A model generated the notes under the pieces. That model ran no database searches, was not told where the DNA came from, and saw only the letters and a program-made list of their open reading frames with translations. Positions 53,518-64,000 of a DNA stretch of 64,000 nucleotides are shown one piece after another (position 1 is the first letter of the stretch; every line of letters begins with the position of its first letter). Position numbers and translations under genes: made by a program. The stretch comes from Xanthostigma xanthostigma (Eukaryota; Arthropoda; Insecta; Raphidioptera; Raphidiidae), in NCBI GenBank assembly GCA_963575645.1, contig OY754465.1:29771501-29835500 (forward strand), read 5' to 3'.

Positions 53518-55002
53518 GGTTTGGATCATTCTCTCATAAGAAAATGCAAACTGCATATTAACCATTATTTTAACGCAGACAAGCAGTTTTTACATGCTTT
53601 ACGACAATTAGGTGCAAATGAGTCTTTATAGGCAAAATTGCTTTATTTCATGAAGGTATAACTATTTACATTATTATATTCAGGTTTGGATCATTCTCTC
53701 ATAAGAAAATGCAAACTGCATATTAACCATTATTCTAACGCAGACAAGCAGTTTTTACATGCTTTACGACAATTAGGTGCAAATGTGTCCTTATAGGCAA
53801 AATTGCTTTATTTCATGAGGGTAAGTCTATTTACACTATAACATTCAGGTTTGGATCATTCGCTCATAAGAAAATGCAAACTGCATATTTACTATCATTT
53901 TAACGCATACAAGCAGTTTTTACATGCTTTATGACAATTAGGTGCAAATGAGTCTTTATAGGCAAAATTGCTTTATTTCATGAAGGTAAGTCTATTTACA
54001 CTATAACATTCAGGTTTGGATCATTCTCTCATAAGAAAATGCAAACTGCATATTAACCATTATTTTAACGCATACAAGCAATTTTTACATGCTTTATGAC
54101 AATTAGGGGCAAATGAGTCCTTATAGGCAAAATTGCTTTATTTTATGAAGGTAAGTCTATTTACACTATAACATTCAGGTTTGGATCATTCTCTCATAAG
54201 AAAATGCAAACTGCATATTAACCATTATTTAAACGCAGACAAGCAGTTTTTACATGCTTTACGACAATTAGGTGCAAATGAGTCCTTATAGGCAAAATTG
54301 CTTTATTTTACAAAGGAAAGTTTATTTACACTATAACATTCAGGTTTGGATCATTCTCTCATAAGAAAATGCAAACTGCATATTAACCATTATTTTAACG
54401 CAGACAAGCAGTTTTTACATGCTTTACGACAATTAGGTGCAAATGAGTCTTTATAGGCAAAATTGCTTTATTTCATGAAGGTATAACTATTTACATTATT
54501 ATATTCAGGTTTGGATCATTCTCTCATAAGAAAATGCAAACTGCATATTAACCATTATTCTAACGCAGACAAGCAGTTTTTACATGCTTTACGACAATTA
54601 GGTGCAAATGAGTCCTTATAGGCAAAATTGCTTTATTTCATGAGGGTAAGTCTATTTACACTATAACATTCAGGTTTGGATCATTCGCTCATAAGAAAAT
54701 GCAAACTGCATATTTACTATCATTTTAACGCATACAAGCAGTTTTTACATGCTTTATGACAATTAGGTGCAAATGAGTCTTTATAGGCAAAATTGCTTTA
54801 TTTCATGAAGGTAAGTCTATTTACACCATAACATTCAGGTTTGGATCATTCTCTCATAAGAAAATGCAAACTGCATATTAACCATTATTTTAACGCATAC
54901 AAGCAATTTTTACATGCTTTATGACAATTAGGGGCAAATGAGTCCTTATAGGCAAAATTGCTTTATTTCATGAAGGTAAGTCTATTTACACTATAACATT
55001 CA
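53518..55002 (+). repeat. 5-mer duplication (825 bp), second copy truncated
   Basis: A distinctive monomer end, TGAAGGTATAACTATT with TTATTATATT, occurs at 53651 and 54476, 825 bp apart. The monomers that follow (53683, 54508) both have ATTCTAACGCAGAC. Unit 1 continues A, B/H hybrid, I (GGAAAGTTTA), F-like. Unit 2 continues A, B, then switches to E at 55003. The first unit is also copied at the right edge of the window (63412-64000, offset 9729 bp). Confidence 0.82.
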
Positions 55003-55662
55003 GGTTTGGATCATTCTCTCATAAGAAAATGCAAACTGCATATTAACCATTATTTTAACGCAGACAAGCAGTTTTTACATGCTTCACGACAATTGCGTGC
55101 AAATTAGTACTTATAGGCAAAATTGCTTTATTTTACAAAGGTAAGTTTATTTACACTATAACATTCAGGTTTGGATCATTCTCTCATAAGAAAATGCAAA
55201 CTGCATATTAACCATTATTTAAACGCAGACAAGCAGTTTTTACATGCTTTACGACAATTAGGTGCAAATGAGTCTTTATAGGCAAAATTGCTTTATTTCA
55301 TGAGGGTAAGTCTATTTACACTATAACATTCAGGTTTGGATCATTCTCTCATAAGAAAATGCAAACTGCATATTAACCATTATTTTAACGCATACAAGCA
55401 CTTTTTACATGCTTTATGACAATTGAGGGCAAATGAGTCCTTATAGGCAAAATTGCTTTATTTCATGAAGGTTAGTCTATTTACACTATAACATTCAGGT
55501 TTGGATCATTCTCTCATAAGAAAATGCAAACTGCATATTAACCATTATTTAAACGCAGACAAGCAGTTTTTACATGCTTTACGACAATTAGGTGCAAATG
55601 AGTCTTTATGGGCAAAATTGCTTTATATCATGAGGGTAAGTCTATTTACACTATACCATTCA
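55003..55662 (+). repeat. 4-monomer block (pairs with 57806-58465, 2803 bp apart)
   Basis: E, I-like, a monomer with GCACTTTTTAC and ATTGAGGGC, and one with TTATGGGC and TATATCATG. Markers pair at 2803 bp: GCACTTTTTAC at 55398/58201 and AGTCTTTATG at 55601/58404. In this copy the last monomer also reads CTATACCATT where the partner has CTATAACATT. That change, together with TTATGGGC, removes two in-frame stops and opens a chance frame over 55501-55776 (see findings). Confidence 0.85.
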
Positions 55663-57805
55663 GGTTTGGATCATTCTCTCATAAGAAAATGCAAACTGCA
55701 TATTAACAATTATTTAAACGCAGACAAGCAGTTTTTACATGCTTTACGACAATTAGGTGCAAATGAGTCCTTATAGGCAAAATTGCTTTATTTTACAAAG
55801 GTAAGTCTATTTTCACTATAACATTCAGGTTTGGATCATTCTCTCATAAGAAAATGCAAACTGCATATTAACTATTATTTTAACGCATACAAGCAGTTTT
55901 TACAAGCTTTATGACAATTAGGTGCAAATGAGTCCTTATAGGCAAAATTGCTTTATTTCATGAGGGTAAGTCTATTTACACTATAACATTCAGGTTTGGA
56001 TCATTCGCTCATAAGAAAATGCAAACTGCATATTTACTATCATTTTAACGCATACAAGCAGTTTTTACATGCTTTATGACAATTAGGTGCAAATGAGTCT
56101 TTATAGGCAAAATTGCTTTATTTCATGAAGGTAAGTCTATTTACACTATAACATTCAGGTTTGGATCATTCTCTTATAAGAAAATGCAAACTGCATATTA
56201 ACCATTATTTTAACGCATACAAGCAATTTTTACATGCTTTATGACAATTAGGGGCAAATGAGTCCTTATAGGCAAAATTGCTTTACTTCATAAAGGTAAG
56301 TCTATTTACACTATAATATTCAGGTTTGGATCATTCTCTCATAAGAAAATGCAAACTGCATATTAACCATTATTTTAACGCTACAAGCAGTTTTTACATG
56401 CTTTATGACAATTAGGTGCAAATGAGTCCTTATAGGCAATATTGCTTTATTTTATGAAGGTAAGTCTATTTACACTATAACATTCAGGTTTGGATCATTC
56501 TCTCATAAGAAAATGCAAACTGCATATTAACAATTATTTAAACGCAGACAAGCAGTTTTTACATGCTTTACGACAATTAGGTGCAAATGAGTCCTTATAG
56601 GCAAAATTGCTTTATTTTACAAAGGTAAGTCTATTTTCACTATAACATTCAGGTTTGGATCATTCTCTCATAAGAAAATGCAAATTGCATATTAACTATT
56701 ATTTTAACGCATACAAGCAGTTTTTACAAGCTTTATGACAATTAGGTGCAAATGAGTCCTTATAGGCAAAATTGCTTTATTTCATGAGGGTAAGTCTATT
56801 TACACTATAACATTCAGGTTTGGATCATTCGCTCATAAGAAAATGCAAACTGCATATTTACTATCATTTTAACGCATACAAGCAGTTTTTACATGCTTAA
56901 TGACAATTAGGTGCAAATGAGTCTTTATAGGAAAAATTGCTTTATTTCATGAAGGTAAGTCTATTTACACTATAACATTCAGGTTTGGATCATTCTCTTA
57001 TAAGAAAATGCAAACTGCATATTAACCATTATTTTAACGCATACAAGCAATTTTTACATGCTTTATGACAATTAGGGGCAAATGAGTCCTTATAGGCAAA
57101 ATTGCTTTACTTCATAAAGGTAAGTCTATTTACACTATAATATTCAGGTTTGGATCATTCTCTCATAAGAAAATGCAAACTGCATATTAACCATTATTTT
57201 AACGCTACAAGCAGTTTTTACATGCTTTATGACAATTAGGTGCAAATGAGTCCTTATAGGCAAAATTGCTTTATTTTACAAAGGTAAGTCTATTTTCTCT
57301 ATAACATTCAGGTTTGGATCATTCTCTCATAAGAAAATGCAAACTGCATATTAACTATTATTTTAACGCATACAAGCAGTTTTTACAAGCTTTATGACAA
57401 TTAGGTGCAAATGAGTTCTTATAGGCAAAATTGCTTTATTTCATGAGAGTAAGTCTATTTACACTATAACATTCAGGTTTGGATCATTCGCTCATAAGAA
57501 AATGCAAACTGCATATTTACTATCATTTTAACGCATACAAGCAGTTTTTACATGCTTTATGACAATTAGGTGCAAATGAGTCTTTATAGGCAAAATTGCT
57601 TTATTTCATGAAGGTAAGTCTATTTACACTATAACATTCAGGTTTGGATCATTCTCTCTTAAGAAAATGCAAACTGCATATTAACCATTATTTTAACGCA
57701 TACAAGCAATTTTTACATGCTTTATGACAATTAGGGGCAAATGAGTTCTTATAGGCAAAATTGCTTTATTTCATGAAGGTTAGTCTATTTACACTATAAC
57801 ATTCA
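55663..57805 (+). repeat. Copy of the 43.3-44.9-kb block plus flanks
   Basis: After I and D monomers, 55993-57640 repeats the ten-monomer order of 43300-44947, including the hybrid C monomer with GCAATATTGC, the GCAAATTGC D monomer and the 824-bp internal spacing (TCTTATAAG at 56173/56997). Private changes are ATGCTTAATGAC near 56894, TAGGAAAAATTG near 56929, GAGTTCTTATA near 57414 and CATGAGAGT near 57442. The last monomer before 57806 has CTCTCTTAAG and GAGTTCTTATA. Confidence 0.82.
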
Positions 57806-59125
57806 GGTTTGGATCATTCTCTCATAAGAAAATGCAAACTGCATATTAACCATTATTTTAACGCAGACAAGCAGTTTTTACATGCTTCACGACAATTGCG
57901 TGCAAATTAGTCCTTATAGGCAAAATTGCTTTATTTTACAAAGGTAAGTTTATTTACACTATAACATTCAGGTTTGGATCATTCTCTCATAAGAAAATGC
58001 AAACTGCATATTAACCATTATTTAAACGCAGACAAGCAGTTTTTACATGCTTTACGACAATTAGGTGCAAATGAGTCTTTATAGGCAAAATTGCTTTATT
58101 TCATGAGGGTAAGTCTATTTACACTATAACATTCAGGTTTGGATCATTCTCTCATAAGAAAATGCAAACTGCATATTAACCATTATTTTAACGCATACAA
58201 GCACTTTTTACATGCTTTATGACAATTGAGGGCAAATGAGTCCTTATAGGCAAAATTGCTTTATTTCATGAAGGTTAGTCTATTTACACTATAACATTCA
58301 GGTTTGGATCATTCTCTCATAAGAAAATGCAAACTGCATATTAACCATTATTTAAACGCAGACAAGCAGTTTTTACATGCTTTACGACAATTAGGTGCAA
58401 ATGAGTCTTTATGGGCAAAATTGCTTTATATCATGAGGGTAAGTCTATTTACACTATAACATTCAGGTTTGGATCATTCTCTCATAAGAAAATGCAAACT
58501 GCATATTTATTATCATTTTAACGCATACAAGCAGTTTTTACATGCTTTATGACAATTAGGTGCAAATGAGTCTTTATAGGCAAAATTGCTTTATTTTATG
58601 AGGGTAAGTCTATTTACACTATAACATTCAGGTTTGGATCATTCTCTCATAAGAAAATTCAAACTGCATATTAACCATTATTTTAACGCTGATAAGCAGT
58701 TTTTACATGCTTTACGACAATTAAGTGCAAATGAGTCCTTATAGGCAAAATTGCTTTATTTTACAAAGGTAAGTCTATTTTCACTATAACATTCAGGTTT
58801 GAATCTTTCTCTCATAAGAAAATGCAAACTGCATATTAACTATTATTTTAACGCATACAAGCAGTTTTTACAAGCTTTATGACAATTAGGTGCAAATGAG
58901 TCCTTATAGGCAAAATTGCTTTATTTCATGAGGGTAAGTCTATTTACACTATAACATTCAGGTTTGGATCATTCTCTCATAAGAAAATGCAAACTGCATA
59001 TTAACCATTATTTAAACGCAGACAAGCAGTTTTTACATGCTTTACGACAATTAGGTGCAAATGAGTCCTTATAGGCAAAATTGCTTTATTTCATGAAGGT
59101 AAGTCTATTTACACTATAACATTCA
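57806..59125 (+). repeat. Second copy of the 4-monomer block and mixed monomers
   Basis: 57806-58465 repeats 55003-55662. The following four monomers are an irregular mix. They carry private changes ATTTATTATC near 58505, ACGCTGATAAGC near 58686, CAATTAAGTGC near 58728 and GTTTGAATCTTTC near 58796. I saw no longer partner for 58466-59125. Confidence 0.76.
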
Positions 59126-61598
59126 GGTTTGGATCATTCTCTCATAATAAAATGCAAACTGCATATTAACCATTATTATAACGCATACAAGCAGTTTTTA
59201 CATGCTTTATGACAATTAGGGGCAAATGAGTCCATATAGGCAAAATTGCTTTATTTTACAAAGGTAAGTCTATTTACACTATACATTCAGGTTTGGATCA
59301 TTCTCTCGTAAGAAAATGCAAACTGCATATTAACCATTATTTAAACGCAGACAAGCAGTTTTTACATGCTTCACGACAATTAAGTGCAAATGAGTCTTTA
59401 TAGGCAAAATTGCTTAATTTCATGAGGGTAAGTCTATTTACACTATAACATTCAGGTTTGGATCATTCTCTCATAAGAAAATGCAAACTGCATATTTACT
59501 ATCATTTTTACGCAGACAAGCAGTTTTTACATGCTTCACGACAATTGCGTGCAAATGAGTCCTTATAGGCAAAATTGCTTTATTTTACAAAGGTAAGTCT
59601 ATTTACACTATAACATTCAGGTTTGGATCATTCTCTCATAAGAAAATGCAAACTGCATATTAACCATTATTTTAACGCATACAAGCAGTTTTTACATGCT
59701 TTATGACAATTAGGGGCAAATGAGTCCATATAGGCAAAATTGCTTTATTTTACAAAGGTAAGTCTATTTACACTATAACATTCAGGTTTGAATCATTCTC
59801 TCATAAGAAAATGCAAACTGCATGTTAACCATTATTTTAACGCAGACAAGCAGTTTTTACATGCTTCACGACAATTGCGTGCAAATGAGTCCTTATAGGC
59901 AAAATTGCTTTATTTTATGAAGGTAAGTCTATTTACACTATAACATTCAGGTTTGGATCATTCTCTCATAAGAAAATGCAAACTGCATATTAACCATTAT
60001 TTAAACGCAGACAAGCAGTTTTTACATGCATTACGACAATTAGGTGCAAATGAGTCCTTATAGGCAAAATTGCTTTATTTTACAAAGGTAAGTCTATTTT
60101 TTTTATAACATTCAGGTTTGGATCATTCTCTCATAAGAAAATGCAAACTGCATATTAACTATTATTTTAACGCAGACAAGCAGTTTTTACATGCTTTACG
60201 ACAATTAGGTGCAAATGAGTCCTTATAGGCAAAATTGCTTTATTTTACAAAGGTAAGTCTATTTTCACTATAACATTCAGGTTTGGATCATTCTCTCATA
60301 AGAAAATGCAAACTGCATATTAACTATTATTTTAACGCATACAAGCAGTTTTTACAAGCTTTATGACAATTAGGTGCAAATGAGTCCTTATAGGCAAAAT
60401 TGCTTTATTTCATGAGGGTAAGTCTATTTTCACTATAACATTCAGGTTTGGATCATTCTCTCATAAGAAAATGCAAACTGCATATTAACCATTATTTTAA
60501 CGCATACAAGCAATTTTTACATGCTTTATGACAATTAGGGGCAAATGAGTCCTTATAGGCAAAATTGCTTTATTTCATGAAGGTAAGTCTATTTACACTA
60601 TAATATTCAGGTTTGGATCATTCTCTCATAAGAAAATGCAAACTGCATATTAACCATTATTTTAACGCTACAACCAGTTTTTACATGCTTTATGACAATT
60701 AGGTGCAAATGAGTCCTTATAGGCAAAATTGCTTTATTTTACAAAGGTAAGTCTATTTACACTATAACATTCAGGTTTGGATCATTCTCTCATAAGAAAA
60801 TGCAAACTGCATATTAACAATTATTTTAACGCATGCAAGAAGTTTTTACATGCTTTATGACAATTAGGGGCAAATGAGTCCTTATAGGCAAAATTGCTTT
60901 ATTTTATGAAGGTAAGTCTATTTACACTATAACATTCAGGTTTGGATCATTCTCTCTTAAGAAAATGCAAACTGCATATTAACCATTATTTAAACGCAGA
61001 CAAGCAGTTTTTACATGCTTTACGACAATTAGGTGCAAATGAGTCCTTATAGGCAAAATTGCTTTATTTTACAAAGGTAAGTCTATTTTCTTTATAACAT
61101 TCAGGTTTGGATCATTCTCTCATAAGAAAATGCGAACTGCATATTAACTATTATTTTAACGCATACAAGCAGTTTTTACAAGCTTTATGACAATTAGGTG
61201 CAAATGAGTCCTTATAAGCAAAATTGCTTTATTTCATGAGGGTAAGTCTATTTACACTATAACATTCAGGTTTGGATCATTCGCTCATAAGAAAATGCAA
61301 ACTGCATATTTACTATCATTTTAACGCATACAAGCAGTTTTTACATGCTTTATGACAATTAGGTGCAAATGAGTCTTTATAGACAAAATTGCTTTATTTC
61401 ATGAAGGTAAGTCTATTTACACTATAACATTCAGGTTTGGATCATTCTCTCATAAGAAAATGCAAACTGCATATTTACTATCATTTTAACGCATACAAGC
61501 AGTTTTTACATGCTTTATGACAATTAGGTGCAAATGAGTCTGTATAGGCAAAATTGCTTTATTTCATGAAGGTAAGTCTATTTACACTATAACATTCA
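59126..61598 (+). repeat. Second 15-mer HOR, unit 1 (2473 bp)
   Basis: Anchors at 59126 and 61599 are 2473 bp apart. Markers at the same distance are CATTATTATA at 59171/61644, TTCTCTCGTA at 59301/61774, AGTCTA with T8 at 60091/62564, GCTACAACCAG at 60667/63140 and GCATGCAAGAAG at 60831/63304. The monomer order differs from the 15-mer at 14451, so this is an independent HOR. Its inner part (59785-61433) is the copy of 26489-28137. Confidence 0.9.
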
Positions 61599-63461
61599 GG
61601 TTTGGATCATTCTCTCATAATAAAATGCAAACTGCATATTAACCATTATTATAACGCATACAAGCAGTTTTTACATGCTTTATGACAATTAGAGGCAAAT
61701 GAGTCCATATAGGCAAAATTGCTTTATTTTACAAAGGTAAGTCTATTTACACTATACATTCAGGTTTGGATCATTCTCTCGTAAGAAAATGCAAACTGCA
61801 TATTAACCATTATTTAAACGCAGACAAGCAGTTTTTACATGCTTCACGACAATTAAGTGCAAATGAGTCTTTATAGGCAAAATTGCTTAATTTCATGAGG
61901 GTAAGTCTATTTACACTATAACATTCAGGTTTGGATCATTCTCTCATAAGAAAATGCAAACTGCATATTTACTATCATTTTTACGCAGACAAGCAGTTTT
62001 TACATGCTTCACGACAATTGCGTGCAAATGAGTCCTTATAGGCAAAATTGCTTTATTTTACAAAGGTAAGTCTATTTACACTATAACATTCAGGTTTGGA
62101 TCATTCTCTCATAAGAAAATGCAAACTGCATATTAACCATTATTTTAACGCATACAAGCAGTTTTTACATGCTTTATGACAATTAGGGGCAAATGAGTCC
62201 ATATAGGCAAAATTGCTTTATTTTACAAAGGTAAGTCTATTTACACTATAACATTCAGGTTTGAATCATTCTCTCATAAGAAAATGCAAACTGCATGTTA
62301 ACCATTATTTTAACGCAGACAAGCAGTTTTTACATGCTTCACGACAATTGCGTGCAAATGAGTCCTTATAGGCAAAATTGCTTTATTTTATGAAGGTAAG
62401 TCTATTTACACTATAACATTCAGGTTTGGATCATTCTCTCATAAGAAAATGCAAACTGCATATTAACCATTATTTAAACGCAGACAAGCAGTTTTTACAT
62501 GCTTTACGACAATTAGGTGCAAATGAGTCCTTATAGGTAAAATTGCTTTATTTTACAAAGGTAAGTCTATTTTTTTTATAACATTCAGGTTTGGATCATT
62601 CTCTCATAAGAAAATGCAAACTGCATATTAACTATTATTTTAACGCAGACAAGCAGTTTTTACATGCTTTACGACAATTAGGTGCAAATGAGTCCTTATA
62701 GGCAAAATTGCTTTATTTTACAAAGGTAAGTCTATTTTCACTATAACATTCAGGTTTGGATCATTCTCTCATAAGAAAATGCAAACTGCATATTAACTAT
62801 TATTTTAACGCATACAAGCAGTTTTTACAAGCTTTATGACAATTAGGTGCAAATGAGTCCTTATAGGCAAAATTGCTTTATTTCATGAGGGTAAGTCTAT
62901 TTTCACTATAACATTCAGGTTTGGATCATTCTCTCATAAGAAAATGCAAACTGCATATTAACCATTATTTTAACGCATACAAGCAATTTTTACATGCTTT
63001 ATGACAATTAGGGGCAAATGAGTCCTTATAGGCAAAATTGCTTTATTTCATGAAGGTAAGTCTATTTACACTATAATATTCAGGTTTGGATCATTCTCTC
63101 ATAAGAAAATGCAAACTGCATATTAACCATTATTTTAACGCTACAACCAGTTTTTACATGCTTTATGACAATTAGGTGCAAATGAGTCCTTATAGGCAAA
63201 ATTGCTTTATTTTACAAAGGTAAGTCTATTTACACTATAACATTCAGGTTTGGATCATTCTCTCATAAGAAAATGCAAACTGCATATTAACAATTATTTT
63301 AACGCATGCAAGAAGTTTTTACATGCTTTATGACAATTAGGGGCAAATGAGTCCTTATAGGCAAAATTGCTTTATTTTATGAAGGTAAGTCTATTTACAC
63401 TATAACATTCAGGTTTGGATCATTCTCTCTTAAGAAAATGCAAACTGCATATTAACCATTA
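61599..63461 (+). repeat. Second 15-mer HOR, truncated unit 2 (11 monomers)
   Basis: The series of unit 1 repeats through the GCATGCAAGAAG monomer and into the next one (CTCTCTTAAG), then switches at about 63462 to ATTCTAACGCAGAC, the series of 53683. Small differences from unit 1 are TTAGAGGC near 61690 and GGTAAAATTGC near 62537. Confidence 0.87.
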
Positions 63462-64000
63462 TTCTAACGCAGACAAGCAGTTTTTACATGCTTTACGACA
63501 ATTAGGTGCAAATGTGTCCTTATAGGCAAAATTGCTTTATTTCATGAGGGTAAGTCTATTTACACTATAACATTCAGGTTTGGATCATTCGCTCATAAGA
63601 AAATGCAAACTGCATATTTACTATCATTTTAACGCATACAAGCAGTTTTTACATGCTTTATGACAATTAGGTGCAAATGAGTCTTTATAGGCAAAATTGC
63701 TTTATTTCATGAAGGTAAGTCTATTTACACTATAACATTCAGGTTTGGATCATTCTCTCATAAGAAAATGCAAACTGCATATTAACCATTATTTTAACGC
63801 ATACAAGCAATTTTTACATGCTTTATGACAATTAGGGGCAAATGAGTCCTTATAGGCAAAATTGCTTTATTTTATGAAGGTAAGTCTATTTACACTATAA
63901 CATTCAGGTTTGGATCATTCTCTCATAAGAAAATGCAAACTGCATATTAACCATTATTTAAACGCAGACAAGCAGTTTTTACATGCTTTACGACAATTAG
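63412..64000 (+). repeat. Right-edge copy of 53683-54270
   Basis: ATTCTAACGCAGAC and AAATGTGTCC (63510) match 53781 at 9729 bp distance. They are followed by A, a B/H hybrid and an I-like monomer in the same order. The first part of the first monomer still follows the 15-mer series (CTCTCTTAAG), so the switch point lies within that monomer. The array runs on past the window. Confidence 0.82.

Larger units (their letters stand above)
1..64000 (+). repeat. Tandem satellite array, ~165-bp monomer, ~388 copies
   Basis: The anchor GGTTTGG recurs every 164-165 bp through the whole window, for example at 111, 276, 605, 770, 14451, 31434, 52528 and 63907, about 387 periods in all. Every copy has the same orientation and no foreign sequence interrupts the series. 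One consensus-like monomer counted by hand has 51 G/C in 165 bases, about 31 %. Monomers differ at a limited set of positions that co-vary, which defines subtypes and higher-order repeats. Arrays of this size and regularity are typical of eukaryotic centromeric or heterochromatic satellites. I do not recognise the family, and the chromosomal position is inference. Both ends of the array lie outside the window. No gene, tRNA, rRNA, CRISPR array or transposon was found anywhere in it. Confidence 0.98.

Noticed and set aside
55501-55776. A 91-codon open frame starting at TTG
   Set aside because: It is two satellite monomers read through after loss of two stop codons, has no ATG at its start, no ribosome-binding or promoter context, and its residues simply repeat the satellite in translation. 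I treat it as a chance frame, not a gene.
1-64000. CRISPR array
   Set aside because: The period is regular, but there are no short repeats separated by unique spacers. The whole 165-bp unit is repeated and varies only by scattered substitutions.
1-64000. Human-type alpha satellite or the Arabidopsis 178-bp family
   Set aside because: Unit length (165 bp) and the sequence itself do not match what I know of these families. Short resemblances such as CATGAAAG-like words are too brief to mean relationship.
1-64000. Mobile elements, LTRs or target-site duplications inside the array
   Set aside because: The 164-165-bp register is never broken by more than a few bases, so there is no room for an insertion.

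Overview
The whole 64-kb window is one uninterrupted tandem satellite array. A unit of about 165 bp (164 bp in one subtype) repeats head to tail from base 1 to base 64000. Measured from the recurring GGTTTGG anchor at 111 to the one at 63907, there are about 387 periods, so roughly 388 monomers. All lie in the same orientation. I found no unique sequence, transposon, telomeric repeat, RNA gene or convincing protein gene. Both edges of the window fall inside the array. GC is about 31 % by hand count of one consensus-like monomer. This points to eukaryotic centromeric, pericentromeric or other constitutive heterochromatin. The monomer does not match a satellite family I can name, so I do not assign a species.

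Monomers fall into recurring subtypes with diagnostic bases. I label them A, B, C, D (a 4-monomer module of about 659 bp), E, F, G, H, I (a 5-monomer module of about 825 bp) and J, J2, K (a 3-monomer module). These modules are shuffled into higher-order repeats (HORs) of several sizes, so the window is a mosaic.

Layout: 1-4115 is the first copy of a long block whose second copy is 8572-12850. 4067-5750 resembles 19074-21410 in pieces. 5715-9340 is a two-copy 11-mer (1813 bp). 12638-20390 is a 15-mer HOR (2476 bp), with two full copies flanked by partial ones. 20722-22935 recurs at 27808-30022. 22936-26488 is mixed modules. 26489-28137 recurs 33.3 kb away at 59785-61433. 29620-32550 recurs at 35388-38316. 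39013-52527 is a two-copy 41-mer HOR (6759 and 6756 bp), itself built of a 20-mer and a 21-mer. 52033-55300 holds short 6-mer and 5-mer duplications. 55003-58465 holds a 17-monomer-spaced duplication and a copy of the 43.3-44.9-kb block. 59126-63462 is another 15-mer (2473 bp). The last 0.6 kb repeats 53683-54270.

The array looks like a satellite homogenised by unequal crossover, gene conversion or segmental amplification, with several recent events visible as near-identical long blocks. Within each monomer, short dyad symmetries and A/T tracts are kept across the subtypes. These are candidates for chromatin or centromere function, which sequence alone cannot prove. All block boundaries and offsets were read by eye from diagnostic variants, not from a computed alignment.
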